Shown here: piece after piece, positions 47,575-58,196 of the stretch
Position numbering within the stretch: the stretch's first letter is position 1
How the letters are laid out: every line of letters begins with the position of its first letter
From: Anisodus tanguticus
Lineage: Eukaryota; Streptophyta; Magnoliopsida; Solanales; Solanaceae
Assembly: GCA_034509755.1 (NCBI GenBank)
Contig: CM067541.1
Location: 23,858,001 to 23,922,000 of the forward strand
Direction of reading: 5' to 3'
DNA: 64,000 bases
Made by a program: the position numbers and the translations under genes
Notes under the pieces: generated by a model
Databases searched by the model: none
What the model saw: the letters and a program-made list of their open reading frames with translations, nothing else
Told to the model about the DNA's origin: nothing

Positions 47575-47986
47575 TTTTAATGAAAAATTGATGTAATATG
47601 AAACGAAATAATAGGAAAAGAACATATAAAAGATACTCTTATAATAATGGATGAAATAAGAGAAAATCAAACACAAATACAACAATTAATAAGGGAAGAA
47701 TTAACAAAATTATGGAATGTATCTGAAGTGCCAACGTTTAAAATAATAACAACTTAACATATTGGTAGCACATATAAGTAAAGAAAAATAGGTAATAGAA
47801 GAAGATGAACCTAGTACAAATCAAGAAAGAACAGTTGAAAAAATAGTTGACACTACAACTAAACAACCAGAATTAGTACAAATCGATGCATTGAGAAGAA
47901 GTAAAGAACCCATATTGGTAGATATTAGTCAAATAAAACCTAACTTATCAGAATCAGTGGGAATATTACATAAAAAAACAATTTAA
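47567..47986 (+). pseudogene. EPRV-1 VAP-like ORF
   Basis: A degenerate counterpart of 57756-58196. Fragments such as INKIMECI and the terminal region before a stop that overlaps the coat-protein start (taatg, 47984-47988) are recognisable. Many stops. By position it is the virion-associated-protein-like gene. Confidence 0.5.
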
Positions 47987-50900
47987 TGGAAAATCAAGAA
48001 CATAGTGTAAATACATTTCTTAAAAATCATGGAAAAGATATAATAGAAAAAAAAGGTACAAGTATGAACCAATAAGAAAGAAAGACTTTAAAAATACATT
48101 AAATAACAATAATAATTCAAAAGGTGAAAATATATACTTAATTGACACAGAAAAAATTGGATACTTATACCTAAAGTTAGAAAAACAAGAATAACAAATA
48201 TCAGAATTATAAAAAAAATATAAAATTAAAATCACATATTAATGAAGAATGACTGAGTAAATATAAAAAATATAAACATAAGTTTAAGGATACAAAGAAA
48301 ATATTAAAAGAAACAAAGATAGAATTAAAACAAATGAAAGATGAATTAAATCAAGTTAAACAAGAAATGGAAGAATTAAAAGAAGAGTTACATGTTCTAA
48401 AAGAACAAATGACAAGGTTGAAAGGGAAAAAGAAGGTAAAGAAAACATATAAAACAAGTGATGAAAGTACTGCTAGTAATGAAAAACATATAATGATACA
48501 TATAGTAATATTGATAAAGAAACTACTAATCTTATAAGGAAAAATGAATTAGCTAACCAAGAAATACAAGTAGCCAAATTTATAGAAGAAGTGGATGATG
48601 AAGAAAACTCAGAAATAGCAAAAGAAAATAATCAAATAATAGAAGCTTTAAAAAAATTGAAAAATGTAAATGCAATTATAGAAGAAGAACCTGAAAGCGA
48701 TGTAGAAGATGAGTTTTACAGACCTATAGAAATAGAAATAGAAACAGATGATATAGTAAATGAAGATACTAATGATTATTCTGAAGAAGAATTAATAGAC
48801 CCTAATTTAGAAATAATAACAAGACGACATATGAAAATATCATAACATATACCATTATGACAACAAGCTGAGTTTAAAGAATTTGTAGAATCAATGTCAC
48901 AAGGTGTAAACCTTAATTGATAATTTCTAGATTTAGATAATGTTTATGATGAACAAGAAATAAGTAGAAGAATAAATTATTGAAATCTTGGAATTACATA
49001 GCATTGATGAATAATGATAACTTAGATTATATTTATGATTTAATATCTAAAACGTTAATTGGAAAAGTAGCATTTTGGATAGAATCTATAGCATATCAAT
49101 TAAGATTAGAAGTTATTAGCCATGCAAGAGACTGGAAATCTATGCTAAAGATATTTGACATTGTACTAAAAAGAGATTTTTTAGGAGAAAATGTGTTTGC
49201 AGAAAGAAAAAACTAAAATAATAATGAATCTAAATAACATGAAATGCTGTAAAATTAATAAATTACCAGAATATACAATAAAGGGAATGTATTCAATTAG
49301 GATTTTGAAAGACTATTTTGGGATAAATAAGTCCAATGGATTTTAAAAGACTATTTAGGAATGTAATGATTTAAAAGATTTTTTTAAAAGTCCAGTGGAT
49401 TTTCGTTTGGATTTTAAAAGATTTATCATAAGATTTATAAAGATTTGAAAGGACCACATGAATTTTTTTACTTTTCTATTTTGTTCCAACTTCACCTGGG
49501 GTTGTGCTAGATCCGTCCCATTGGATTTTTTTCCACCGCCGCCACCTATGTCAGGGTGATGTTAAAGAATGAGAAACCACATGAAGGTTTATTGAGGGCT
49601 AACATTTTAGAGAGCAAAAAAATATCCATTTTTTTTCATTTCAATACTACCTTGTTCAAAACTATCAAGATCTTGCCAGCTTTTCTAACAACTTTTCACC
49701 TCCACAAATGTTAGAATTTGACAACTTTTCACTTGCAGAATTTTCAAATTCTTCATCTTCGTTGTTTCTGAAAATTGAAAGGGAAATTCATAACAACAAA
49801 AGATTAATTTAAAGGAACCGGGTACAATTGGGTAGAGGAACTGTTACAAGGGATGTTAATGGAGAGCAATTGGGTAGAGGAACTAAAATAACTCTCTTCC
49901 TTAAGGAAGACCAAGTAATTAGAAGTATTTCCTGCATGAATGGTTGTACATAACTCCATTAGGCCTAATTGAGAGATGATTGTGACTATTGTGTTTATAA
50001 TGTGCAGCTAGAGTACTTGGAAGAAAGGAGAATCCAGGATCTCGTGAAGAAGCACTCTGAAATCCTGATTCGTGAAGAAGCACTCTAAAATCAACGTATG
50101 ATCGGTTGGGGTGAGATTTTTTTATAGGGTTTGGTATTTATATCTTCCACTAAAAAGTCACACAAAATCCTGATTGTTTAAAATCTTGATTGTTTAGCAA
50201 GTTTTTTAATACCAAAAGACTTTTTGTTACTTGTTTAAAATCCTGATTGAATACCACTAGATTTGAACACCCTATTTAAAAAATCCTAATAGTCTTGATT
50301 AAATACCACAAGACTTATTTAGATTATTTAAAAATCTTAATTGAATACCACAAGACTTATTTATCCCAAAAAAAGTTTTTAAAAATCCTAATTGAATACA
50401 CCTCCCTAAGTTTTAGTAAATTCTTTTATGAAGCAAGATTTTTACCACAAGAAGGTTTAATATACCAACAACGTTATTATGATCATTTACCAACACCGTA
50501 TAACACTGAAGTATCTAAAGAATATAACCACTTAGAACCAAGGAAAAATATGTTATGAGAAAAAATAAGAGTACTAAGAGCATACTTAATGAGAAAGTGT
50601 GAAGAATATAGAATGCAGCAAAAAGTTAATAAAGATAAGAAACAAAGATTAAAAGAAATATGTGGATTCACGAATGAAGATTCGTATTTGAATGTGATGA
50701 TAAAAGAAAAGAAAGGAAATATAGAAAAGATAGACATAAAAAGAAAAGATATAAAAAATACAATAGAAATAATAAATCGTATTACAAACCATATTACAAA
50801 CCGTTTAGGAAAAAGAGGTTTAAAAAATATAGAAATACTCCTAAAACTAGGAAAAGATTTAAACATAAAAGAAAGTTTAGAAATAGAGAGTACATAAAAC

Positions 50901-51171
50901 CTTTAGAAGAAAAATCCAAATAATGTAAATGTTAGAATTGTAGTGAAAAAGACACTATGCTAATAAATGCCCAAAACTAAAGAAAAAATGTGTAAAATAT
51001 ATAAACACAACACAATTTATTATGAATCTAGAACAGTTAAAAGAAAATAATAATGAATGTTATGAATACGAAGACTTTTATATTAGCCAAACTGAAGAAG
51101 AAAGTGAAATAAAACTAAGAAATATTAACTTTGTTAACCAAACCTCAGATAGTAAAGATAGTTCAGAATAA
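47986..51171 (+). pseudogene. EPRV-1 coat protein, interrupted by a Harbinger-like element
   Basis: Starts at 47986. A coiled-coil segment (48334-48537), a second acidic part (48591-48845), then the core (48980-49216: DYIYDLISKTLIGKVAFWIE) are each in separate frames. The 1.1-kb element splits the core at 49282-50406. The rest (50410-51171) keeps the FYEARFLPQEGLIYQQRYYD stretch and a Lys-rich segment. The zinc-knuckle region near 50.93 kb is damaged. The stop is at 51169-51171. Confidence 0.7.
49282..50406. mobile_element. PIF/Harbinger-like element in the EPRV-1 coat-protein gene
   Basis: The ends are agggaatgtattcaattagg (left) and, reverse-complemented, gggaggtgtattcaattagg (right). TAA flanks both sides (49279-49281 and 50407-50409). 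Removing the element restores continuity with copy 2, which confirms the borders. The 1125-bp body has repeated aaaagactttt and taccacaagactt subterminal words and no transposase, so it is non-autonomous. Confidence 0.85.
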
Positions 51172-52110
51172 TGTTACATAAATTATTATCCAGAATCATG
51201 AAACTATAGTAACAAAAATACAAGAAAATGTCCATCTTATTAACCAACTCAAATAAGCCATACAAGACCGACAAACCTTAAAAACCTTACAAAAGCCACA
51301 AACACATATTCCTACTTATGAAAATCCAAATAAACCTACTACAATCACAGCCTCTTTTGCCGATTTTATATTGCGTATGAACAAATAAATAAATTTTATG
51401 ATTACAAATTTAACCCCTATATTTTGAGAAGTGCTAAATTGAGTAAATATCCTAGATTTTTATGTAGTGAAAATGCTAATCCTTATATAGTGTCAAAACT
51501 ATTTACTTATCGTTTTATTGACAAAATAATAGTAGATGAAACTTTTTATAATATTTCTAAACTACCTAGTATTATAGTAGAATCTGCTAAAGCAATGATG
51601 AAATCTTTTGAAAAAGGTATATACGGGATACAATTATTTGATGTTTCAACAGACCTAACAGGAAAACCCATTGTAATATGTCATTGTTTAAAATTAGAAG
51701 AAACAACAATATCAATGGGGATGACGAAGATCTAAGAATGAAAATACCATGTACTGTGGATAAATTCCAAGAATGGTTAAGTGCCAAAAGAGCAATTGGG
51801 CTGTTAACTCTGAAATAAAAAATAGAAGATTTGCTAAAAGCAAGAAAAGCCTGCATCATTGGAACCACAAAGGGCGAAGAAGTAGAAGAATTGATTACCA
51901 TATACTATAACAATGACATATTATCCCAAGACACTATTGACCTTACTAACATGCATGATAGGATTATGAACATGATACACAAACATACCAAGGAGACTAG
52001 AACAATATCAGATCTTGACAGGTCAGAGAAAAAGGTATGTGATTAATACTAAACATATCACCAATACTAATACTATAAAAAAAGAAGGAACTTCTAATCC
52101 TTTTGCCTAA
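51172..52110 (+). pseudogene. EPRV-1 transactivator-like ORF
   Basis: Follows the coat-protein stop directly, without pol. The N-terminus is truncated. The frame 51424-51735 carries the conserved core (KLSKYPRFLCSENANPYIV, EKGIYGIQLFDVSTDLTGKP). The frame 51831-52046 carries the C-terminal part. The stop is at 52108-52110. By homology with copy 2 and position before the promoter, it is the inclusion-body/translational-transactivator gene. Confidence 0.65.
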
Positions 52111-52550
52111 ATCATGATACATCCCAATGTAGTCTAACTATAGTAAGCCACAATGTAACACTTTGATACGGTCCAATGTAGTCTAACTATAGTAAGCCCG
52201 TATATTACAATCTATACTACAAGACATACTACTCAATACAAAGACATCCAAGATAGATGGCAACAAACCAATGGAAGACAGCTTGTAAAGTGGAAGGTAG
52301 CCGCTGGACTAAGCAATTATAAAAGCCTCCGGACCCACGAAGAATCAAAGATAAGGATGACAGCTGACAACTTTGACAAACCTGCAAGAAGACAAACAAC
52401 TTTGAAGAAAAATCTGCAATCATGCAAGACAAAATACTATTTACGTTTAGACTTTTGTAAGCATAGCAATAGTGCAATTAGTTGAGGTTATCTATATAAA
52501 GAGCCTCTTGTAAACATTGAAAAGGCATTCGAAAATCTTCAATAAAAATC
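52111..52550 (+). promoter_or_regulatory. EPRV-1 pregenomic RNA promoter and poly(A) region
   Basis: A short repeated block (ccaatgtagtctaactatag at about 52124 and 52169) is followed by a typical plant core promoter. TATATAAA lies at 52493-52500 and AATAAA at 52541-52546, about 45 bp apart. A poly(A) signal so close to the TATA is usual in pararetroviruses, where the terminally redundant RNA ends just past its own start. Confidence 0.65.
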
Positions 52551-52879
52551 TTTCTTTGGTAAACCTCAATGTCCAGCTAAAAACTCTCTTAGTCTATAAT
52601 TTTTTACCAAGAATAATATCATATCCTTAGAGAAAACCACTTCGATAAATTATACTTAGAACCATATTAGTTCATGAACCTTATCTTAAAACAGAATTTT
52701 AGAAAGAGTCTGTCGAATAACTCCCAAGCATCTAGGCCATTAATCTCGTAAATTCAATGAAGAAAGAAGGGAAATCAGTGCTAGGGTGGGTCGAGTATTT
52801 TCAGTGATCTAAGATTCTACAAAAAGGTATGATTTCTGAACTATGTTTGGGTCCTCTCACCAACTACACGAACCTCAAG
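52551..52879 (+). other. EPRV-1 leader with degenerate primer-binding site
   Basis: Non-coding leader before ORF1. Near 52825 the sequence aaggtatgatttctgaacta resembles a decayed tggtatcagagc initiator-Met tRNA primer site. Caulimovirids prime minus-strand synthesis in this way. The match is weak. Confidence 0.35.
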
Positions 52880-53468
52880 ATGACGAAGACTCGCCCTCTT
52901 CGAGAAAAAGAAGTATGGATACCAGAGGTTTCTAATTATAATCTTGATAAGTGTAGTCTCTGTAGATATGATGTTAATATTAGATGAAGGTTATAGACAC
53001 ATAAATTAAAAAATGAATTTTGATCTAATGATAATCGTTTCCATGCTATGTGTTTACTCTTTGATAAATTTTGAAAACCACTTGAATAAATTACCATCTA
53101 TATCCTACCATCATTAGGGTCAATAGATAATGAAAAGATTCCCCCTCATAAATTTATATCAGAGCTTGAAAAAGGAATAAACATAAAAATGAAATGGCAT
53201 CCGTCATTTGAACAAATTAATAGATTAAATAAGATAAAATTGTTATGTAAAGAATCAAGACACCTCTTAATAGAAAGAAGAAATCAAAACGAAATAATAA
53301 TAAAATATCAAAATGAATTATTATCATTGAAAAATCAGAAACATAATAAATGATAATATAAGAGCATACATAGAACTAATATTATTACACAAAGAAATAA
53401 ACATACAAGATCGTTTTATAGCAGATATAAACACAGACTTATGGATGACTACAAGTCATTATGGATGA
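52880..53468 (+). pseudogene. EPRV-1 ORF1, right-end copy
   Basis: The ATG at 52880 opens a frame of about 195 codons that is broken by several stops and changes frame near 53.35 kb. The N-terminus has a C-x2-C pair (CSLCRYD) and, about 30 codons on, an H-x3-C or H-x2-x-C pair (FHAMC), suggesting a zinc-binding module. The C-terminus is helical (QINRLNKIKLLCKESRHLLI). The stop overlaps the next start (atggatga). I do not recognise a family. Confidence 0.5.
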
Positions 53469-53551
53469 AAGTCAATTAAAAGGACTGCAAAAAAATAGCT
53501 AAAAAATCATTTACATATAATAGAGATATAAACCAGCATATAGTAAGCTGC
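53461..53551 (+). pseudogene. EPRV-1 coiled-coil ORF, right-end fragment
   Basis: Begins again with the ORF2 start, contains stops and is cut at the viral/host junction after agtaagctgc. It marks the end of the terminal redundancy. Confidence 0.6.
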
Positions 53552-55714
53552 AATCTATATACCAATAATAGAAAGAGAAATAAAATAAAAGTAGTATTCC
53601 CTCCGTTCTAATACGTGTATAACGGTATTTAATTGGACACTAATTTTAAAAAAGAGAGAAAAACTTTTACTAATATACCGTGTAAAATAAAATGTAGATA
53701 CTTATGTGACTATAAATCATCTTATGAATAAAGAAATGGGCAAATAACCACTTTTTGAACCGTTAATCAAGCTTTAGACACAATCTCAGGATTATTCATG
53801 TTTAACTACTCTAAAGCGAAAAACATATTTGAACAAAAATATCCTAATCTGAAATACGGGAAAATTCAATAAGGCGTGCTGGAATTCGAACCTTTTCCAA
53901 GCGAAATTCCATAACACTCTGGTGTTTGAAATTTCCTTACAAATTGAACTCTTAGAGTTCGATTTTTCCGGAGATGAAATTCTAGCTCAGTGCGCTAGAG
54001 TTCCAACTCAATGCTGCAATTTTTACAGCAAGACTTATTGGAACTACAGGACACTAGGATCGAGTTTCAAACTTCATTGTCCTTGAGATTTAAAAAGGTA
54101 CCATGAATAAAATAAATATTTTTCACATTATTACACGTACTTATTTGAGTCATAAAATCTATTTTAATAATTATATAATTTATTATTATTTTATCCATAA
54201 TACTTATTTTAAAGACTTATTACTGTTTCACTTATGATATCTATTTCAAACTCGATAGAATTTTTTTGAAGTTTGAACCTTTATAAGTTCAAACTCTATG
54301 AATCGTTAATGGAGTTTTAAACTCAAGCATCATGTGATGTTGTTGTTTTGTATTTTAGCTAAATGTGTTTTTGACCAGATGTTATTGTCACATTAAAAAG
54401 TGGCTACTATCTTAAAACAATGGTAAAATTATAATTGCAAGCTCAAAAAAATGGCTATTCTACCTAATGTTTTCTCTCATTAAAGATAAAATAGAAAATT
54501 TAAATTACTGTAATTTAACACTTAAATAAAAAAACATGTCATTTCGCATTTGAATAGAAGCCTACCAATGTTTTACTCTTACTCGAGCCAACAAATTAAA
54601 TTTATAGTAGAAGTTTAAATGTACGTGTATCATTCAAACGATTTGATGTATATATTAAGCTTAGAAATATTTTTGTAACATGCAAAACAAAGAATATATT
54701 CATTGACTTATTTATCTGAATTCATTGATGGTCAAGTTGACTAATTGACGAGAGACTATGTAAACACAGATGTCGGTCCACTAGTGTCAATTTACCTAGC
54801 CCCTTTGAATTATGATTAATGCACAAGGTACATTTTGACTAGTGAAAAGCATGTACATAAATAGGGAAAATTCTTGTGTGGTCTCAGTCTATATATATAC
54901 CAATAATTTTCCACCTAGTGCTGGAGAAATAACATGGAATTCTTGTGTGCCCCACTGCTATTTAAATTATTTACAGTAACGTATATAATATGTTGTCGTA
55001 TAAGTTTATAGTTTAATTTATTGTAAATATTAATTTGATTATTAAAGTATTACGTACAAATAAAAAAGTCGTGGGGCTTGCATTCCGAGTCTTGGAGCTA
55101 ATTATGCATTGATCTTATAATCGCGTCGGGGTTCGATTAAATTTGTATTTGTGCTAGAAAGTCCCATATTGGAAGGTAAAGCGTTTCTTAACAAAAACGA
55201 CTATGTATTCGGCTGGGCTCGTATCGGGATCTCTAATTAAGAATGAATGAGTACTTACAACTCCACCATAATCTATAATCACATGCTCCTTCTAAAACGC
55301 TAATAGTATTTAATATAAAATATACTAATGTATTGAAATTAAAATACTATCTTGCTTCAATGGGAATAGATAGTAGTATAAATTTTAGGAAATAAAGTTT
55401 TCGTCTTGTTTTATTTTTTTTTCTATTAAAAAGGAATAAACAAAGAGAGGAAAGAATAAATTAAACCGAATTAACTATTCTAAAATTCTAAATCCTTATC
55501 TATAGTATGATAGAATCATTTAAAACTCTCTTAATAATTATCTTCTCTATTATGTACGATAATGTAGATATAATAGTTGTTTATCCATTAAAGAAAAGTA
55601 GCTAGTTCATATAGGTGCTTACATATTATAAAGTCCGAGAAGCTACAGAACTTTACACTATGAAAATAATTAGTTAATGTCACACAATAAATAAACCAAA
55701 GAAAAAGGGTCTTT
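53552..55714. other. host-like non-coding DNA between the two viral copies
   Basis: No gene is visible. The first 50 bp (aatctatataccaataat...) match 32879-32930. A block at 54538-54905 is a diverged copy of the locus that copia-3 and copia-4 entered. Around 53585 a ctccgttctaatacg word resembles a MITE end but no partner end was found. The rest is AT-rich. Confidence 0.5.
54538..54905. repeat. diverged duplicate of the copia-3/copia-4 insertion locus
   Basis: It aligns, without any transposon, to 21779-21804, 26691-26776 and 32632-32890 joined in order. Shared words include atgttttactct..ctcga/ttgag, cgtgtat.attcaaa, agaaatatttttgta, caaaacaaagaatatat, cattgatggt, gtcggtccact.gtg and gaaaattcttgtgtggtctc. 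Confidence 0.7.
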
Positions 55715-55719
55715 TAGTC

Positions 55720-55789
55720 GATGAACTTCTACTCACAGATTAGTAGATGAACTTCTACTCACAGATTAGTAGATGAACTTCTACTCACA
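55720..55789 (+). repeat. 26-bp tandem repeat at the left end of EPRV-2
   Basis: The unit gatgaacttctactcacaga begins at 55720, 55746 and, partially, 55772. Its words (agattagtaga, tctactcacaga) also occur in the adjacent ORF1 coding sequence (55803-55845), so it was probably amplified from viral sequence near the integration junction. Confidence 0.75.
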
Positions 55790-55900
55790 TATCAATCATA
55801 TGAAAGATTAGTAGAACTGAATACTCAAATCTACTCACAGAACCTAATGATATTAGAAGTAGAATCTGAGCTTAGAATGAAAATAGAACATTATGGATGA
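55790..55900 (+). pseudogene. EPRV-2 ORF1, C-terminal fragment
   Basis: Open from about 55800 to the TGA at 55898-55900 (segment ERLVELNTQIYSQ, ending EHYG). It has the same stop/start overlap (atggatga) as copy 1. The N-terminal part is missing at the integration junction. Confidence 0.6.
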
Positions 55901-56267
55901 ACACCTGTTAATACAACAACAGGAAAAGAAATTTCAGTTAGCAAGAATAGCCGAGAAACCTCTTAGATATAATAAAGATATCAACCAACATATTATAAGT
56001 TGTAGAATGGGAATAGAGCTAATAAATGAAAAAGATAAACAACTACAAGAAAATTATATCAAGATAAGTAAACAGGAAGAAAAGATAATATTCTTGAAAA
56101 ATCTATCATCACTAAGAGAAGAAAGAATAAGGCAAAAAGAAGAAGAAATCGACAATATAAAAGAACAGAAATTAGGAGAACAAATAAAAAATGAAAATGA
56201 AATAAGAGATTTAAAAGAAATTATAAAAGAACAATATAAATACATTGATTTACTAAAATATGGATAA
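55893..56267 (+). CDS. EPRV-2 coiled-coil ORF (ORF2)
   Basis: 124 codons, intact. The middle and C-terminal two thirds form heptad-rich helix (INEKDKQLQENYIKISKQEE, LREERIRQKEEEIDNIKEQK), ending QYKYIDLLKYG. Start ATG at 55893 lies in the ORF1 overlap. The stop overlaps the movement-protein start (atggataa, 56260-56267). The homologue in copy 1 lies at 40572-40919. The protein would likely oligomerise. Caulimovirids commonly have coiled-coil virion-associated or transmission proteins, but a specific role here is inference. Confidence 0.65.
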   Translation: MDEHLLIQQQEKKFQLARIAEKPLRYNKDINQHIISCRMGIELINEKDKQLQENYIKISKQEEKIIFLKNLSSLREERIRQKEEEIDNIKEQKLGEQIKNENEIRDLKEIIKEQYKYIDLLKYG

Positions 56268-57542
56268 AGGAAAAGAAATAGTAACATATCCAAAGGAAAT
56301 ATATTATCAAATGAATACTTATGAAGGAGGAGGAACTCAAACACTAAATTTTAAACCCGATACTTATCAAAAGATTCAAGATGAAAAAGAAGTATCTGTA
56401 AAAAAGATATTTAAAACAAAATGGTTTGAAAGGAATAAAGAAATAAGGTACATAGCACATAACCATGAAAATATAATTGATACTACGAGTACAAATGGAA
56501 GAACAAAGATAAATCTAATAACTGATGAAGTAATAAAAAGAGAATTAGCAAAGCTATCAACAAAGGAAGCGAAAAAATATAGAAATATTTACTTTGGAGG
56601 AGTAGAATTTACAATAAAAGCATACTTTCAAAAGAATATTGACACACCTCTACAAATTTATGTGTTAGATGACAGAATATTAGGAAACTTACAAGATGCA
56701 TTAATATCTGTAATAAAAGGAAATTTAATATACCAGAAATTAAAATTTAATGTACAACCAGACTTCAACATATCGTTAAAAGATGAACACAAAGATTTAG
56801 CCTTAACACTATACTATAAACTGGATGGAATATATATGCACCAGGAAGTAAAGTAAAAAGCATAGAAACAAAAATGATATATGCCTTAACATGAAATCAC
56901 CATGTAAAGAAACAACATGAAATGAATATTATAGTTCCAAAAATGTATAAAGAAATACTAGAACAAATAGAGCATAAAGAAAACTCTAAAATAACAATAC
57001 CAGAGGAAATACTCATGGATTTTAATATAAAAACATTAACACCATCAAGAAGATTAATACCAAGAATAGAAGGATCTAGACTAAGTATGACTAGAGAATC
57101 ATTGATCACACGACAAAACAGTTTACCAAAAATACAACCTAGAACTATAGACTTAATAAATATAGATAGTAGTAGATTGAAAATTAAGGTAATAATATTT
57201 AAAAATATGATAATGATTGACGGTATAGCAGAAATAAATACAGGAGCAATTAAAAGTTTTATACAGATGAGTAAAACAAACGAAAATGAATGTGAAATAA
57301 TCGAACCACAAACTTATAATTACCCTGAAAATGAAAGAGAAATAATAATTACCAAAAGTATAAATTTAAGATTCAAAATTCAAGATTTAGAATATAAGAT
57401 AAACATAAGAGTAATAGAATACGACAGTATTAATGAATTATTATTAGGAAGCGATTTTTTGACTATGATAAACTATAAGATAAATAACAATGGAATTGAA
57501 ATAAATGATCAAGGAAAAACTAGATTCATAAATAAAATATGA
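56260..57542 (+). pseudogene. EPRV-2 movement protein with C-terminal retropepsin-like domain
   Basis: The N-terminal half (56260-56856, 198 codons) is a 30K-superfamily movement protein: KKIFKTKWFERNKEIRYIAH, YFGGVEFTIKAYF, ILGNLQDALISVIKGNLIYQ and DEHKDLALTLYYKLDG. A frame change near 56.84 kb and a stop near 56.89 kb interrupt it. The second half (56922-57542) has a linker and then a region with the layout of a retropepsin: I-N-T-G-A-I-K-S-F-I near 57236, and LLLGSDFLTMI near 57440. The catalytic Asp is Asn in this copy. Movement proteins tubulate or gate plasmodesmata. The fused domain is unexpected. Confidence 0.7.
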
Positions 57543-57763
57543 ACGTACAACTAAAAATAATAAAGAAAAAATAAAAATTAAAAACTATAAAGACGGTCTT
57601 AGCAGGAGAAATATATTCCCAACTAAAATATTTAGAATACAGTGCAAAAGAAATAAAGTTAGAAAATGACATAAAAGAACTAGAAAAACATTGTGATAAG
57701 TTTGATAAAATATGGATAGATGTGGGAAACAGATGGAAAAAACGAATAAACAATCTTGACTAA
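57539..57763 (+). pseudogene. EPRV-2 small lysine-rich ORF
   Basis: The ATG overlaps the movement-protein stop (atga, 57539-57542). One stop after about 11 codons breaks the frame, which then continues (IYSQLKYLEYSAKEIKLEND, GNRWKKRINNLD) to the TAA at 57761-57763. The copy 1 homologue (47374-47574) is open. The function is unknown. Confidence 0.6.
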
Positions 57764-58196
57764 TTCTAACGAAAAAATAACTGCGTTATGGGAAGAAATA
57801 GTATTAAAAGAAAAAATGAAAAGTATCTTATCGCTAATGGATGAAATAAAAGAAAATCAAACTAAAACACAACAAATGATAAGAGAAGAATTAACTAATT
57901 TATGGAACGTATCTGAAATACCAACGTTCAAATTGATATTAGAAAAACTTAACATGATACTAGAAGAAAAAAGCAAAGGAAAACAAGTAGAAACAAATAA
58001 TGAAGCTAGTACAAGTAAAGAAAATATGATAACCAAAACTAATACCCACAAGCTAGAAATAGTACCAATAGACGCATGGAGAAGAAGTAAAGTACCAATA
58101 ATGGTAGACATTAGTAAAATAAAACCAAGATTATCAAAAGATGTAACAGAAACTTTAGACAAATTAGTAATATTAAATAAAGAAGGAAAATTCTAA
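57756..58196 (+). CDS. EPRV-2 VAP-like ORF
   Basis: 146 codons, open. No ATG opens it. The frame begins at a TTG (57756) overlapping the previous stop in an 8-base junction, while the first ATG is at 57816. It is helical at the N-terminus (MDEIKENQTKTQQMIREELT, LWNVSEIPTF), has a Ser/Lys/Thr linker and a C-terminal DAWRRSKVPIMVDISKIKPR segment ending in a short hydrophobic and basic tail. Position between movement and coat proteins, size and N-terminal coiled coil resemble the virion-associated protein of caulimovirids. This is inference. Confidence 0.55.
   Translation: MTNSNEKITALWEEIVLKEKMKSILSLMDEIKENQTKTQQMIREELTNLWNVSEIPTFKLILEKLNMILEEKSKGKQVETNNEASTSKENMITKTNTHKLEIVPIDAWRRSKVPIMVDISKIKPRLSKDVTETLDKLVILNKEGKF

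Larger units (their letters stand above)
40299..53551 (+). mobile_element. endogenous pararetrovirus copy 1 (Caulimoviridae), interrupted and lacking pol
   Basis: The viral gene order is ORF1 end, coiled-coil ORF, movement protein, small ORF, VAP-like ORF, coat protein, transactivator-like ORF, promoter, leader and ORF1 again. About 365 bp at the left end (40299-40663) recur at the right end (53186-53551), so the integrated form is longer than unit length and permuted. A copia element (41001-46156) and a Harbinger-like element (49282-50406) are nested inside. The entire protease-RT-RNase H gene is missing between 51171 and 51180. Stops are frequent. Confidence 0.8.

Noticed and set aside
53575..53760. 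Stowaway-like MITE starting at ctccgttctaatacg
   Set aside because: Only one end-like word is present. No inverted partner or TA duplication could be found.
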